Part shown: positions 25,853 through 38,444 of the stretch, piece by piece
How the letters are laid out: every line of letters starts with the position of its first letter
How positions within the stretch are numbered: the stretch's first letter is position 1
Notes under the pieces: model-generated
The model's database searches: none
Seen by the model: only the letters and a program-made list of their open reading frames with translations
Told to the model about the DNA's origin: nothing
Program-made: the position numbers and the translations under genes
Source of the DNA: Sequoia sempervirens
Lineage: Eukaryota; Streptophyta; Pinopsida; Cupressales; Cupressaceae
Direction of reading: 5' to 3'
Assembly (NCBI GenBank): GCA_007258455.2
Contig: VDFB02000003.1
Coordinates: forward strand, 41,853,986-41,917,985
Length of the DNA: 64,000 nucleotides

Positions 25853-28800
25853 CAGGTAATGTAGGCTGTGCTTAGTATTATCTATGGCTGCAGATGCTGT
25901 CTTTTTTTCTTATCAAAAATGAATTTTGAGCATTAATTTAAGTTGTTTAAACTACGGTGCATTTTTCGAGTAAAAATCATTGAGTATTATTATCCAAGGT
26001 ATCATTCAAAGCAATTGTCTCTTATCAAGGATTACTGCTGCAGAGTAAAATAGGCTGGTGTCATTGACCTCTGAAATAAATTAATCTTTTTGTTGTTGCA
26101 TGTTAAATTTTAATTAGAACAGTTTGCCGGCTTGCAAATTAGTTGACCTGGTTATGCTACAATATGTGGAAAAATTAGTCAGCTATAAGTTCAGAATATC
26201 ATTTTCTTTTTTCAATACTATGCATTTAGTGTAGTGTAGTTGTAATATTAAATATTTGCTTATCATGTTATGAGGTTACAAGCTTAAGATGAGCTAGTTA
26301 TTCCTTGTTGATGATTTTGTTGAGACTTTCTATTTTATGAGAGATAGTTGAGATTATCTTAATTGCACAATTGTAAGAAAGAAATGACCTTATTTGTAAT
26401 TGCTCTTGATGATTCATTCTTTCGATACAATCATTCAAATCTTCATTACATCCTTTTTCAAATTTCTTAGCTTTTTGTCAATGTCGCATTTGGTATATTC
26501 AAGTTTGTTAGGTCTCTTTTAAATGAATTTGATGATTAGTTTTGTAGATCGAATGTGGTATAGTTTAATATCTCTTACAAATCACTTTTGTTTTTTATAT
26601 TGTTTTTGTATTTTAGCAAAGTAAAACAATGATAAAAAAATAATTAGACATTTAATAGTGTTGTTGCTTGCTAGTTACATTAAATTGTTGTAACATGGAT
26701 ATGGATATGGACATGGACATGGACAATGGATGACACATTATTATTGGTACCTCCAAATGGCCTTTTTAGTGCGTGGGCATTATAGAATGCACATTTTAGC
26801 AATATTTTATTATTAAATCATGTAAACTAAGAATATTGGATAATAATATGTTTTTAAAAGGAGCACACATACTAGGATTCAGGTCACTAGCATGAAGAGT
26901 TTTAGTGCGAAGAATGTGATAAAAAAATTAATGTATGCATGCAACTATACAAAACCTACATACTTTAAAAAGGCATGGTCATGGATGGAGGGAGGATAGG
27001 TTTCTTACTCAAAGAGATGAGGGTGGAAACATTAGCATCAATTCTGTTTAGATCTCTAAACCAAATGGTATGTTGATGAACAAATTATGGGTCTTATTAG
27101 CCAACTTTGTAGGGTTTTCAAAAGTTACTATGTTGTAGTATGGAGGAATGGTGTAGTGCATTTATTTGCCATTCATTTAGATTTAATATAATGCATTCTA
27201 GATATACGATTATGCATCAAAATGTATTATCTAAGTTAACAATAAATTTTTTCTTGGGCCTTTATATGTATATATATAAAATATAAAGAGTTTGTGTTAA
27301 GATAGGACCACTAAACTTTGCTACATAAGCCATATATATATATATATAGCACACAAGGCTTTTATATGTATATGTATATGTATATGTATGTGTATGTGTG
27401 TGTGTGTGTGCGTGTGTGAAGTTTGTGTTAAGAAAGGACCACCAATCCTTGCTACATAAGCCTTGTGTGCTTTTTAAAAACCCTTGCCTTAATTTTTGTG
27501 TGTGTATGTGTGTGAAGTTTGTGTTAAGAAAGGACCACTAATCCTTGCTACATAAGCCTTGTGTGCTTTTTAAAAACCCTTGCCTTAATTTTTTTTTTCA
27601 TAAGTTGCTCTAACTATGAACTTTTAAAGGCTAATAGGTTCAATATGTTATTTCTTTTTAACTTAAATTTTCAATCCATTGAAGTAGATGACTTATTGGT
27701 AGCTACCTTACCCATTTATGTCATCCAAGTCCATGACACATTAACTTAGCCTCTTAGCTTCTTCTTGGAATCAATTTGGGGAGTTTGGATATTAAAATTG
27801 TTCCTTTAGAGATTTTGTGTATCAAATTTTAAAGTTTCTCAAAATGTTCCTTAAATTTGGTAAGGATTCCATAACATTATGTCTAGGTTTGATGTACAAT
27901 TTGACCTTGATCCTTTTATGGAGAAATAATTTATTGTCTTATTATGTAGCATTGATTTTTCGACTAAATGTACAACCATAACCATTAGAAGGACACATAG
28001 ATCATAATTGAAGCCAAACATGGAAGAAAATGGAGATAAATCAAGAAAACGAGAAAGAAAATGGGAAATAAAACAAGAAAACAAGGATAAAATTCAAAGG
28101 AATGGGACAATTACAAAAGGCCACAAATATATGGATTTAGACACACTGCACTACTTGATCTCTTATAAAAATATGTAGAGATTCTTTGCATTTATAATTG
28201 ATTTAGCCCTAAGCTTTGCTGAAAGCACAATTGTCTAGGTGTATCTGATTCTATATCATCAACCCCTATTGAATGGGCAAAATGTTGTAATAAACATCAT
28301 GATCAATTTTGGTTGGTTTGGCATGAAGTGATGAAATAGGCCATGAGCATTAAAGGTGCTTTGAAGGAAATTCAATTAGCTAGGTGTCATCTACAACAAG
28401 AACAATCAACCACCTAATAAATTTGAAATTGACATTCTTTTGGCAAATCATCAAGCCACTAGAAGACCAAATTTTTGCCATTTAATAAACATTTTGATGG
28501 AATGGTTGATTACGGTTGGCTAATTTCTTTAATGCATGTGTTGGAAACAAATTGTGTTGTGAGATAATACAGGTTGTAGTAGGGTTGCATGAGGAACAAT
28601 TGTATGGCTTAGTGCAAATAAAGCTTATGCTTGATAGTTTGTGCATTAGCTTTTTATAGGGAAGGGATGTGTAGAAGAGAAGTGTCGAGCAAAGGGAGTG
28701 GGACAATGTAGTTGCCCAACACAAACAATATAGGCTACAAATTGTCATAGCACAATTGTGTGAATAGGATAGGCTACAAAGGGAGCTACGTTAGGCTATG

Positions 28801-29094
28801 CTACTGTGGGGAATTGGCTTTTTTGGGTGTTTTAAGATTGCGCCCACTAAAAAATGCTCTTGCATTAAACACACTTGGAAAAACGATTGTGAGCTAGGTG
28901 CTCAAAAGGACTACAGGAATAATTAATTTGGCTTTACTTTAGCTTTAGAAAGACGTGAGTATGCTCTAGGTCCTTTACCCTCCCATTGAATGAGATATTC
29001 CTTATACTTGGGGCTTCTTGTTTGACTAAGTATCCAAGATTTACACAATTTTCTCACTCTTTTCATTAATTAGGCACTTCCATTGGTTGCATAT
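25853..29094. other. 3' flank of RPL3 and intergenic sequence, no gene seen
   Basis: It begins with the RPL3 3' untranslated region. There is a short hexamer repeat of ATGGAT/ATGGAC type at 26695-26727. The rest has no domain I recognise. The small ORFs on both strands are random. The last few hundred bases before 29095 may belong to the 3' end of the old gypsy element that reads leftward from 30590. Confidence 0.4.
27262..27590. repeat. TA/TG microsatellite and 96-bp tandem duplication
   Basis: A TATATG/TGTG tract (about 27363-27418) precedes two copies of a 96-bp unit beginning GAAGTTTGTGTTAAGAAAGG at 27418 and 27514. A partial, more diverged copy lies at 27288-27335. The duplication carries its own short TGTG tract. 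Confidence 0.85.
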
Positions 29095-30590
29095 CTTTAG
29101 GATCTTTAGGTGCATGGCTTGAATACAAATCAAGTGTACTGAATATTGTTGAGATATCCAACCTTTTGGTAGCTCAATCTCATAATTGTTCTTGCACATA
29201 ATGCGACATAGGTTGATCTTGGGTTTTAGCTTGTTGTATGTTCCTTCGAGGAATTTCTCTTTTTTTGTAGATTATACAATGACCACCTTTCTCTCTAAGT
29301 AAGCCTTCTCTCTTTGATACTCATTTGTGCATAACTTGTATCTTGTGTTGGTCTCCACTAACTTGTCTTGTGCATGAGTCCCCTTTATGTGTTGTGTGGA
29401 GTCCTAAACTTTTGTGCTTACATACCATCCTTTCATGTTCACTCCCGACAAATTTGTAACACATTAGGGGATGTCCTACACCACTTGGAATGGTGTCTTA
29501 TTGGATGATTTGTTTTGCTTGTAGCAACATAGAGTCCTATTGCATAGGCGTCTTTCTCACCAAACATTTGAGTAGATTGCCAAGACAATGGTTGCCAATC
29601 TTTAATTAGTTTGCTATGTAGAGCTATAATTGAGTTGCATGCTCAATTTTTTTTCATAAGAAATGGCTAAGGAACTTGTTGTGATTTGATGTAATGTGCG
29701 ATAATTCATGCAATCAAATATCCCTTGGAAGAATAAATATTTTATTCTAAACATTTTATTTGACTTATGACAAGGAATGAAGTGTTTGTCTTTGAAAAAT
29801 TGGTCATCACTACAAGGATAGTTGTTGCCCTTCTATGTGTGGCAATCCAAGGACAAAATCCATGGATATTTCCTCCCAAGGTCTATTTAGCATGCATAAT
29901 GACATATAGGCTAGTGTTCTACACTATTCCCTTTCCTATTTGGTAGCTCTTGTGCATTTATACGAACCAATGCACATCTATACACAAACTTGGTTGGTGA
30001 TACTTCTCAAATATGGCTTGTGTCTTGATTGCACAAGTGTCCCCTAAGCCCACTTTTTGTGCAACTCTTATGAGATTCTCCCTCATGGAAAATTGCGAGA
30101 TATACAACTATTGCCTCTAAAAGAGGTATATCTCTTGCGTTGAGTACTTGTATGAGTTGCTATCTCTAGCCTAAGGCTCCATGCATGCATGTGATGCATT
30201 TGCAAAATCTAGGTTTGTGCAATACATGTATCTCATCATGTCCATGCCCACTAATTTAAATGTCATGTTAGATAATTACACACATCTCTTGCTCAAGGCA
30301 TCTACAACTTTGTTAGTTTTGCTTGCATGTTGCTTTAACACAAAAGAGTAACCTTGCAAATACTTTGCCCATCTCATGATCCTCTAGTTGAGCATTGGTT
30401 GACCGTTGATGAAATTATGAGTTTGGTGTGGTCCATGTACAACAGAAAATCTTTTGCCAATAAGTAATCCCTCCACTTATGCAAAGCTTACACTATAGTG
30501 TAGATTTTCTAGCTGTGGATAGAATAACACTATCTAGTTTTGTTCTAACTCTTCTTAAAATACATGATTGTTCTCTCTTGACTCAACCTA
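29095..30590 (-). pseudogene. old Ty3/gypsy pol fragment: RNase H end and integrase
   Basis: The minus strand reads, in gypsy order and with many stops: ALHKWRDYLLAKDFLLYMDH (about 30490-30430), RWAKYLQGYSFVLKQH (about 30375-30328) and KVVDALS (RNase H end). Then come YISQFSMRENLIRVAQKVGL (integrase zinc-finger region, about 30100-30040), PWILSL (about 29866), FIPCHKSN (about 29780), GNLLKCLV (about 29575-29552) and EKFLEGTYNKLKPKI with YEIELPKGW (about 29260-29140). These correspond to a plant gypsy integrase and its C-terminal region. It is long dead. Confidence 0.75.
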
Positions 30591-32869
30591 TCACCAATTG
30601 TTGTACTATTGGCATCATTTTGGTGTGATATTTATATTGTACCTATTATATTAGGTTCACTTAGATAATTTCATCTTTATTACCTAGGATTGGATAATGA
30701 GTACATGTGATTCCTTTGTTTTTAGGGATTTTGACCTATTCTTATCATCTTCGAATTCAAAAGCTTAGAAGCTATATCTTTTAGCTTTCTTTTATTATAC
30801 CGCCTCAAATACAAATATTGAAATCCTATTATTTTCATTGTGTGCATTTGAATTATTGTCATCTTGTTTTGATCTTAGAGAGATTTAATATTTGCAAGCT
30901 CTTTATTGAATTTAACATGATATTACTCTAGGACAATTTAAGTGCAAAATAACTCAATTTTGGATATAACCTTATATATTTTTAATTTTATATTCTTGCC
31001 AATTGAATGTTTTTAGGCCATTTATTGTAGGAGTCTTTTGGGGAGGATATAGTTTACTTCATTACATTTAGAAGGATCAAATTAGTTAGGATAGAGTTTC
31101 ATTTCATCCCTATTAGACACCATGAAGTCAATTTAGTATAGATTTGCTTGGAGGGTTTAAGTACCTTGGTTTTCATAGCACTTTGACATAAAAAAATACT
31201 TCATTGTTGCATTCAAAGTGGCCTATATATTGACATAAAATTTATTTGATTTGGAGTAATTTGAAGGAGATTTATTTTGCTTAGAGAAGCAACATGAACT
31301 CCTTGTGCAATATTATACAAAGATAGTAATTTTTATTTTTTGAAACTTTATGCATTTGTTTTTTAAATTTTTGATTCAAGAAAAATAAAAAATAAAAAAT
31401 TGAAATTAAAGATATTTACTATCGAGTTGACCTTGGCATTGCTTTTGTCATGAGCATGGATTGTTGACCCTCCACCCTCACTAAACATTGTAGTTGGTGG
31501 CTACATAAACCAACAATAGTTTGAAGATTTTGGCATTGACTACTTTTTGCTTAGTGTCAAACCTTTGTCACTACTTGTGTAGCCCACTTAGCTCAAGTTG
31601 TGCCACCATAGTGCCGTTGCACTCGGTCACAATTTTGCCTTTGAATTAACCATCATATCATCCAGTTTCCACCAACTTGTCATTAGACTAGTAGATCCCC
31701 TCTCATTGCATTTTTTAAATTTTGAAGGGAAACTTCAAGAGGCCATTTCTTAGCCATATGGAGGTAATTTTAGGCACATTTTTTTTATAAATGGGCCATT
31801 TTTTTCGTTCTTTGCAATGTAATCACTTTTCTTGTAACTCATAATTTTTTTTAGAAATCATGTTTTTTAGATTTTTGTCTACATAGTTTTTGTTTTTAAT
31901 CTTTTGGAGGGTCATAACTTGCTCAAATGGACTCATCTTTAGGTTACTATTTCTTTGAAAGTGCATGTTTCTTCACGTACTTTGTAGTGGTGCTATTCAT
32001 TTTCTCATTCTATTCTAGAATTGTACTCTTTCTTGGACACTATGAAATCTTGGAAATAGAATATGCATTGTAATTGCATAGAATTATAGAGTACCAAAAA
32101 CTCTACTTAATAAGGGTGTTTAAATTTACCTAGTTTGGGGGGGAGGGGAAAGTGGAGGATGGGGAGATGACATGTGTTAATGCAATCACATTCAATTTAT
32201 AAAGTGTGACATCATATACTTATCTTTGGGGGGTTAATATGTTGGCATCTTGTATTCATGAATTGAAACAAAATTCTATTGTGGGGGGATTAATACATGG
32301 GCTTCTAGTGATTCTACACGACATGATATATTGTGGGATAAACAATATAGTCACATGACATGCGTTGTGATTCCACCCCCATCTTTTGATGAAATTTCAC
32401 ACTACATTGTATTAGCTATTTTGGATACTTGCATTTTCTCTTCGTCATATCATGCTTCTAACTTGACATATCTCAATTCACATTAGTTCACATCTCAAAT
32501 TGACAATAATTCATTATAATCAATGTTTTCAAATCTTGCATGATATTTAATCCCATTGATAAATTTAGGACATAGTACAACATTGACATTGAGGTACACA
32601 AGTGTAATGTTAGTACTTGGAAAATTCCTAATTTTAGGCCCGCAAAACAATATTAATCACTAAAAATTGATACTAGTAGTAACAAGTATCAACTTTATGA
32701 CAATATTCAAATCCATACATAAAACATTATAATATTGAGATCAATAAATCATAACTAAAACATCATAATATTTAGATCAATAGTTCATAGCGTCATTAAT
32801 ATTTGAATCAACACATCATATCATATTCCTTATAGCAAATCACCTCCTCAATTTATTGGAAATGTTTGC
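30591..32869. other. no gene seen; separates two parts of one old gypsy pol
   Basis: In an intact element, reverse transcriptase and RNase H adjoin. Here about 2.3 kb of AT-rich, stop-filled sequence lies between them, so it is probably a later insertion or rearrangement. Two G-rich strings (near 32228 and 32283) resemble polypurine tracts, but I could not define LTRs. Confidence 0.35.
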
Positions 32870-33640
32870 AAATGATAATCTCAAGGCTGATCATCCTTGT
32901 ATTGCGAGAGCATGGAAGGTGGGACGCCCTTCCATCCCTTAGTCCACCTTGGAGGTTGGTTGTCCTCCTTGATCAAGCCCAAGAGTATGGAAGTTCTTTC
33001 ATTCCACCTCTTGGCCCATTAGCATGGAAGGTTGGCCTTACTTCACCTCTCATGAATTTTTGATAGATGCTATCCAATCCATGAGAACTTTGGGCCTCCT
33101 TTGTGTTTCTTCATTTTGGCCACTTGATTGCCATGCAAACCTTTGCCAAATCCATATGTGGTCCTCCTTAATATATCATGAATCCCCATATGTCAATTCC
33201 TCTATGAACCTACACTTCTTTAGGTTGACCCTCTTGTCTTCGCTCCTTAGCCATGCCAACACTGTTCCAAGTGTGCAAGATGCACCTCCCTCATCTTGTT
33301 GAACACCAAAACTTTGTTGGGATATATAGCCACAAATTTGTTGAGACACAAATTTAGAACCTTGTTCATCAACCTTGTGAATATGCTAGGGGAATTCTTT
33401 AGCTTTAATAACATCACCATGCATTTACACAAGCCTTCCTTTGTTTTGAATGAAGTCTTGTAATTATCCTCTCCATGATCTTGATTTGATGATATCCACT
33501 CTTGAGGTCTATCTTGGAGAAGTATAACACAACACTCAAGAAATCAATCAAATTATCCATGTACAATAATAGGAACTTGTACTTGATGTAATGCCCCAAG
33601 CTTTCATTTGAGACATTAATGAATAAAAAATAGATGCACA
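32870..33640 (-). pseudogene. old Ty3/gypsy reverse-transcriptase fragment
   Basis: Minus-strand pieces in order are YFSKIDLKSGYHQIKI (33519-33472), then LKNSPSIFTRLMNKVLN (about 33402-33352), KFVAIYPNKVLVFNK (YPNK in place of the active-site YFDD), then LKKCRF (about 33210), and a tail with WIASIKN and EVRPTFH (about 33077-33025) like the EVRSFHGL block after the gypsy RT. The catalytic Asp pair is gone. It is probably the same element as 29095-30590. Confidence 0.72.
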
Positions 33641-34682
33641 AAAGTTTTGTATAGATTGCATTACACACACAAAAGATGTCATGACAAGTGCACATACATA
33701 TATGACATCCATCACTAATGCACCTAGCATGGTGGCACAAGTGGAAGATTAAACTTTATCATGAGCCAAGGCCACCATGATGATGCTATGAGGAGGTGGA
33801 TATTCCTCTATCTCAAATGATCAATTCTAGGACCATGTTGTCCATCACTTGTCAAACCAAGGATAATATGAGAGAACATCATCATCCCAACCCTTGAGAG
33901 TCCTAAAGAAAAAGAACATACACCTACAATAAGGTCATGGACAAGACAATTGAGACCTTGGTCCACATACACCAAAGGTTGTCTAAAGGAGATAAAAATA
34001 TCTCAAAGACACAAAGGAACACATGAACTAAGGTGCAAGGCCAACCGAGTAGACATATAGGAACAATTCTTCTTTAAGAAGTTTTTTGAAAAAGTGTGCA
34101 AAATGCTTCTTGTTCATTTTTTTTGGACAACACACAACTAGATAGTAGCACACTTTCAAGACTCCAACACACCTAGAGGAATCCAACACTCTTGCACTAT
34201 AGTCCTTCAATTATGCTATAGTCTTGGTCAATTATTTGTTAGAATATATATTGCTCAAGTTCAAAGTATATTTTTCAAGGGTTGTCCTATATAGAACTCA
34301 ACTCCCAAATGAATTACAAACCCAAGAATCACCATACAAGTTCTAGGAATCTAACCACATATACTTCAACTTGCACAATATCTTAAACATCATGACAAGA
34401 GCACACATCTTCTAGGATGTGGATTGACATGTTGATCTAAGGATTACACACTAAGAGGATTAGAGGGATAGGGGAACCTGATGACACACCCAACTTACTC
34501 TAGACTAGCCATTTTGATACCGAGTATGAATCTCAACATATAAGATTGTCCAAAACTCATAAATGACTCAAGGAACCACTTGAATCTAGGGGTAGAACAA
34601 GTGAATCATTCACAAGACTTCATTGAATCTCTAAATCCACATCCAATCACCTACACATATGGATACAAACATGTCATGGGAA
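33641..34682. other. no gene seen; probable gag side of the old gypsy element
   Basis: Stop-filled sequence 5' of the old minus-strand RT fragment and directly next to the intact gypsy insertion. No zinc knuckle or other motif was seen. Confidence 0.35.
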
Positions 34683-34687
34683 CAAAA

Positions 34688-37600
34688 TGCTATATCTCAA
34701 TTTCATTGCTTGAATTTTGAATATTGAGAAAATTGGAAAATTTGGAAAATGGAATTTATCATTTTTTTATGGATTTGATAAATGTAATGACAAAATTGAA
34801 AAACGAAAATTATGTAATTTTTTGATTTAAGAAATTATTTCATAAGATTATTGGTTAAAGGTTATTGATAAGTGGACAAGTGTAAGAATGTGTGTGCAGG
34901 AGTAGGTTGAAGGATGAGAACTTGATTGAGGTAGGAACGCTTAGCCGGATGACCATGGTAAGCAAGAATGGAATCTGGAATCTCACACACCACTGTAGAA
35001 TCATGACATTTGCATATGCTTAAAAAGTTGACGAATTTCATTTACTCGGTATGAGAATTATAAATTAGTGAAACAAAAACAAATTGGTGTATTTTCGACA
35101 TATTATGTCTATTTCAACATTATATTAAACAAAAATTGAATAAGAAATTTAATTCATCAACACCATTATTGTATGAAAAGCTATTTCATTTTTGAATGTA
35201 TGTATATGAATTCATGGAGTGGAATCGTGGAATTTGAAAATATGTAACTTCCACCATAAATGGGATAGGGGCTGACCCCCACACATGGAAAAAAGCTTCG
35301 GTTAACACATAGAATGGAGTGAGTGGGCAGCCAAAATAATAAAACAGGTGACAGTGAATTAAGACCCCAATTTCACCAAAATTAGTAGGGAATCCATTGT
35401 GCTAAGGGGAATCGAAAAATCTAGCAAAAAGGAAGGAAAAATCAGAAGAAGGCAGAGAGAACGACAGGAAATTGAAGGAGAAATTGTTGAGCAAGCTACG
35501 TTTGAGGTGTTCGAATTTGTTTTCATTTAGTTTCCTCTCTTTTTTGAATGAGTTTCTTATCTTGTAAAAGGTAGAAACATAACTGTATTATGTATGCCTT
35601 AACGTGCATTTTGACGTTTGGGTTATTATGTTGCTTTCTTGTCGATTTATGTAAAGCCCTTTTTGTGGGCCGAGACGCCTTAATGGATCTGTAAAATTTT
35701 GTTAATCTATGTGAAAGGAAGTGAGCTTCGTGCCCATGGTGGGTATTATACCTATATGAATGTTAAACCTACATGGTAGTGGCCATACAACCAACCATAG
35801 AATATTTCCTTGTTATATTGTTATCGATCTGTATGATTACCACAACTTGTAGGCAACAAACCAAGTTGATCTTAATGTTTTATATTTCATATGAATGTGC
35901 CAAGCACAACATGTTGAGACCCACCTAACGTTGAGTTAGGGTGGCGATGCATGCCTTGCATTTTGCAAGGGTTGAGCAATGTTTAAATCACTTTCGATTT
36001 TCTATTAAAACTCACCAAAGACTGTTAAGTGAGGTGGAATTATCGATATCAAGTTCAATGAATCTTAACTTTGTGATACCCACGACAGGCTTCTCAAGCC
36101 GCAAAATTTGAAAACATTGAATGATGAGCATGGGTATATATATAGATGATTATAGATACACATCTGATCACTATTGATATTCTGTTATTAACTGAGTCAA
36201 AGCCTCAGTTTTGTTATGTTGATTTCCATATGTATTTGGGTGATCCATATTATTTGGGATGAACCCGTGGCCTAATAGATATCGGCTACTGTTATAAACC
36301 CCAAGGCATTCATACCATGTAATCAATGGATGATAACATGTGTATTGGTACCCTTCAGGGATGGCTCTTTGATGGATAGGGTATAAATTTTATTTTTAGT
36401 AAAATTGAATGGATATTTTGGTGGAAAGGAAACAAGCATGGACCCTTATGTTGAAGCAAAATGAAAGTATATTGTTTCTGTTAATAATGTCTTTATGGAA
36501 GAAGTATTTCAACTAGGTTTCATTTAAAATGTTTTTAATCCTTAATGAAAGACAAGTGATTGTGAAACAAATGTTTTCAATTGTGTCTACACTGGAAATT
36601 GATGGTAATTTAATCTGACTGAGGAGATGTTCTTTTTTTAACTAAATATAAAAATAAACCAGTGTGAAAGGGAAACTTTATTTAATTCTTTAGAATGTAT
36701 ACACATTATTCAAAATCTATTCATTTCCAGGTATATATGTGAACATGCATAAATATCCCTTTATGCATGTGCACATACATCCGGTATACCTTTTGATTCA
36801 TCTTGATTATTTTACTCATTGAGCATGTTATAGATGTTTTGCAAATGGAACCAAATTGTAAACCTCGAACAATATTGAATTGCAAGTTACATATGATAAT
36901 AGATGAATGGTTATACCAAATGTGAATGAATATTGTTTAATTTTGTTAAGTGGAATGATACAAGAATTCTTTGGTAGACTGTAGCACACTAGAATGTTGC
37001 TAATGGATGGTCTAAAGGGAGGGATACCCCTTGATATGATAAGTTTTTCTTCTGGGAATGGGTGCTAGAGAGAGTAGATTTTCTTTTCCAAATCTAACCA
37101 GAGTTACATTTCATGCAACATGAGCTTGGCCAAGCTTTGCAATCATTTATATACATGCATATACAGAACAAACTATTTTTATTCACTCTATCTATAGATC
37201 TATTTACTAACAAGGAACTTGCATATTCTAACAAGTAGATAAAAATACATGAAGTTAGACACGCACAAATTCCACCTTGCAAACTGTATATCTTGCTAAG
37301 TGTTCCGTGTAGGGTCGGGTATTTTTCGATTGACTGGAGAATTCTGGGGAAGCATTGCTTCGTGGTTGGGTAGAAAAACACCTCAATCACGTTCTCGTCC
37401 ACTAGTGGAGGCGAGCTGTCATGAAGGAATCATATCAAAATTCTATTATGTATTGTATCATTGATGTAAAGGAACAAAATGATGTGACTGAAAGAGAACT
37501 ATGTAATTTGAGATTGACTATGAGGCATTGAATGCCTAGTCAAACTTGTATGTAACTATTGACATATGGAAGTGAATATATTTATTTTTAGATTTGTTGT

Positions 37601-37711
37601 GATTTATGAACATAAAATTGCTAAATGGAATTAGCTATTGTTTCATAAATTTGATATTCATGATGTCAATATTTATTTATTTTTGAATAAAATCTAGTTG
37701 GGCATGTTACA
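34688..37711 (+). repeat. 5' LTR of the chromovirus (3024 bp)
   Basis: Starts TGCTATATCTC (one base off the TGTCATATCTC of the partner) and ends GCATGTTACA. It contains about 573 bp, near 35002-35583, that the 3' LTR lacks. It is unusually long for an LTR. Confidence 0.92.
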
Positions 37712-38444
37712 TTTGGTATCAAAGCTCAAGGTTCAACTCTAGGCCTATGAGCCCGTGATGGTTGAACTAGGGAATATTGGACCCTTAACTAGATTTGAGT
37801 TACCTAGAAAATGAACAATTTGAATTGGTTGTAGAAAATGGAAGGGTCTAAGTCGGGAAGAAAGAAGGGAAAGACCAATAGGGCTGCAAGGAAGTAAGTC
37901 CTTTTAGAAGAAAATCCCAAACCTGAGAACCAACTAGAGATCCCCGACGAAGAAACTCTAGCACACGCCCTCACATGTCTCAAGCTGGAGAGAGGAAAAA
38001 GATAGAGGCCAAACGAACTCCTAAGACTAAGAAACCCTCCGCATTTAGGGATTGGCCAGTAGGATGTAGACTTAATGCGCCACTAATGACTGAGGAGTGC
38101 CTACACGCACGTCCTGCCTCACCCAAGAGGGAAGATGTAGATTCAACTGAGGATCCTGAGGAATGTCCTCTATCCGATAACGAGGGAACTGCTTAAAGTG
38201 GAAAGAATATTTTGCAAACAAGGATAAATGTAAATCCAAACTTATTATAAATGAAGAAAAGTATTTTTGTTGAATCACAGGCATGAAGCTTGAAGGCTTG
38301 TCTTGTTGAATGAATGTGCATGTTTTCTTTTCTTGTTAGTTTGCATGTTGTGTGCTTTGTATTTTGAGGATGCAATAGCATAAACATAAAACCTTGTTCT
38401 TGAACGCTAAACATAGCTGTGATGCAAGTCGAGTGTGAGTCACC
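37712..38444 (+). other. leader between primer-binding site and gag
   Basis: Includes the primer-binding site at 37714. On the plus strand there is a broken basic ORF in two frames (KSGRKKGKTNRAARK near 37850, then an ORF at 37975-38196 with KREDVDSTEDPEECPLSDNE). This may be a decayed N-terminal extension of the element, not a separate gene. Confidence 0.45.

Noticed and set aside
27281..27590. Possible CRISPR-like array
   Set aside because: Only two full units with no spacer pattern, joined through a microsatellite. The window is plant nuclear DNA.
34870..35000. Conserved block shared with 43200-43330 as a possible exon
   Set aside because: Both copies lie at matching positions in the two LTRs of one element, so similarity is due to the LTR pair.
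37714..37760. tRNA-like motif TGGTATCAAAGC with GGTTCAACTC
   Set aside because: It is the retrotransposon primer-binding site next to the LTR. No cloverleaf could be drawn.
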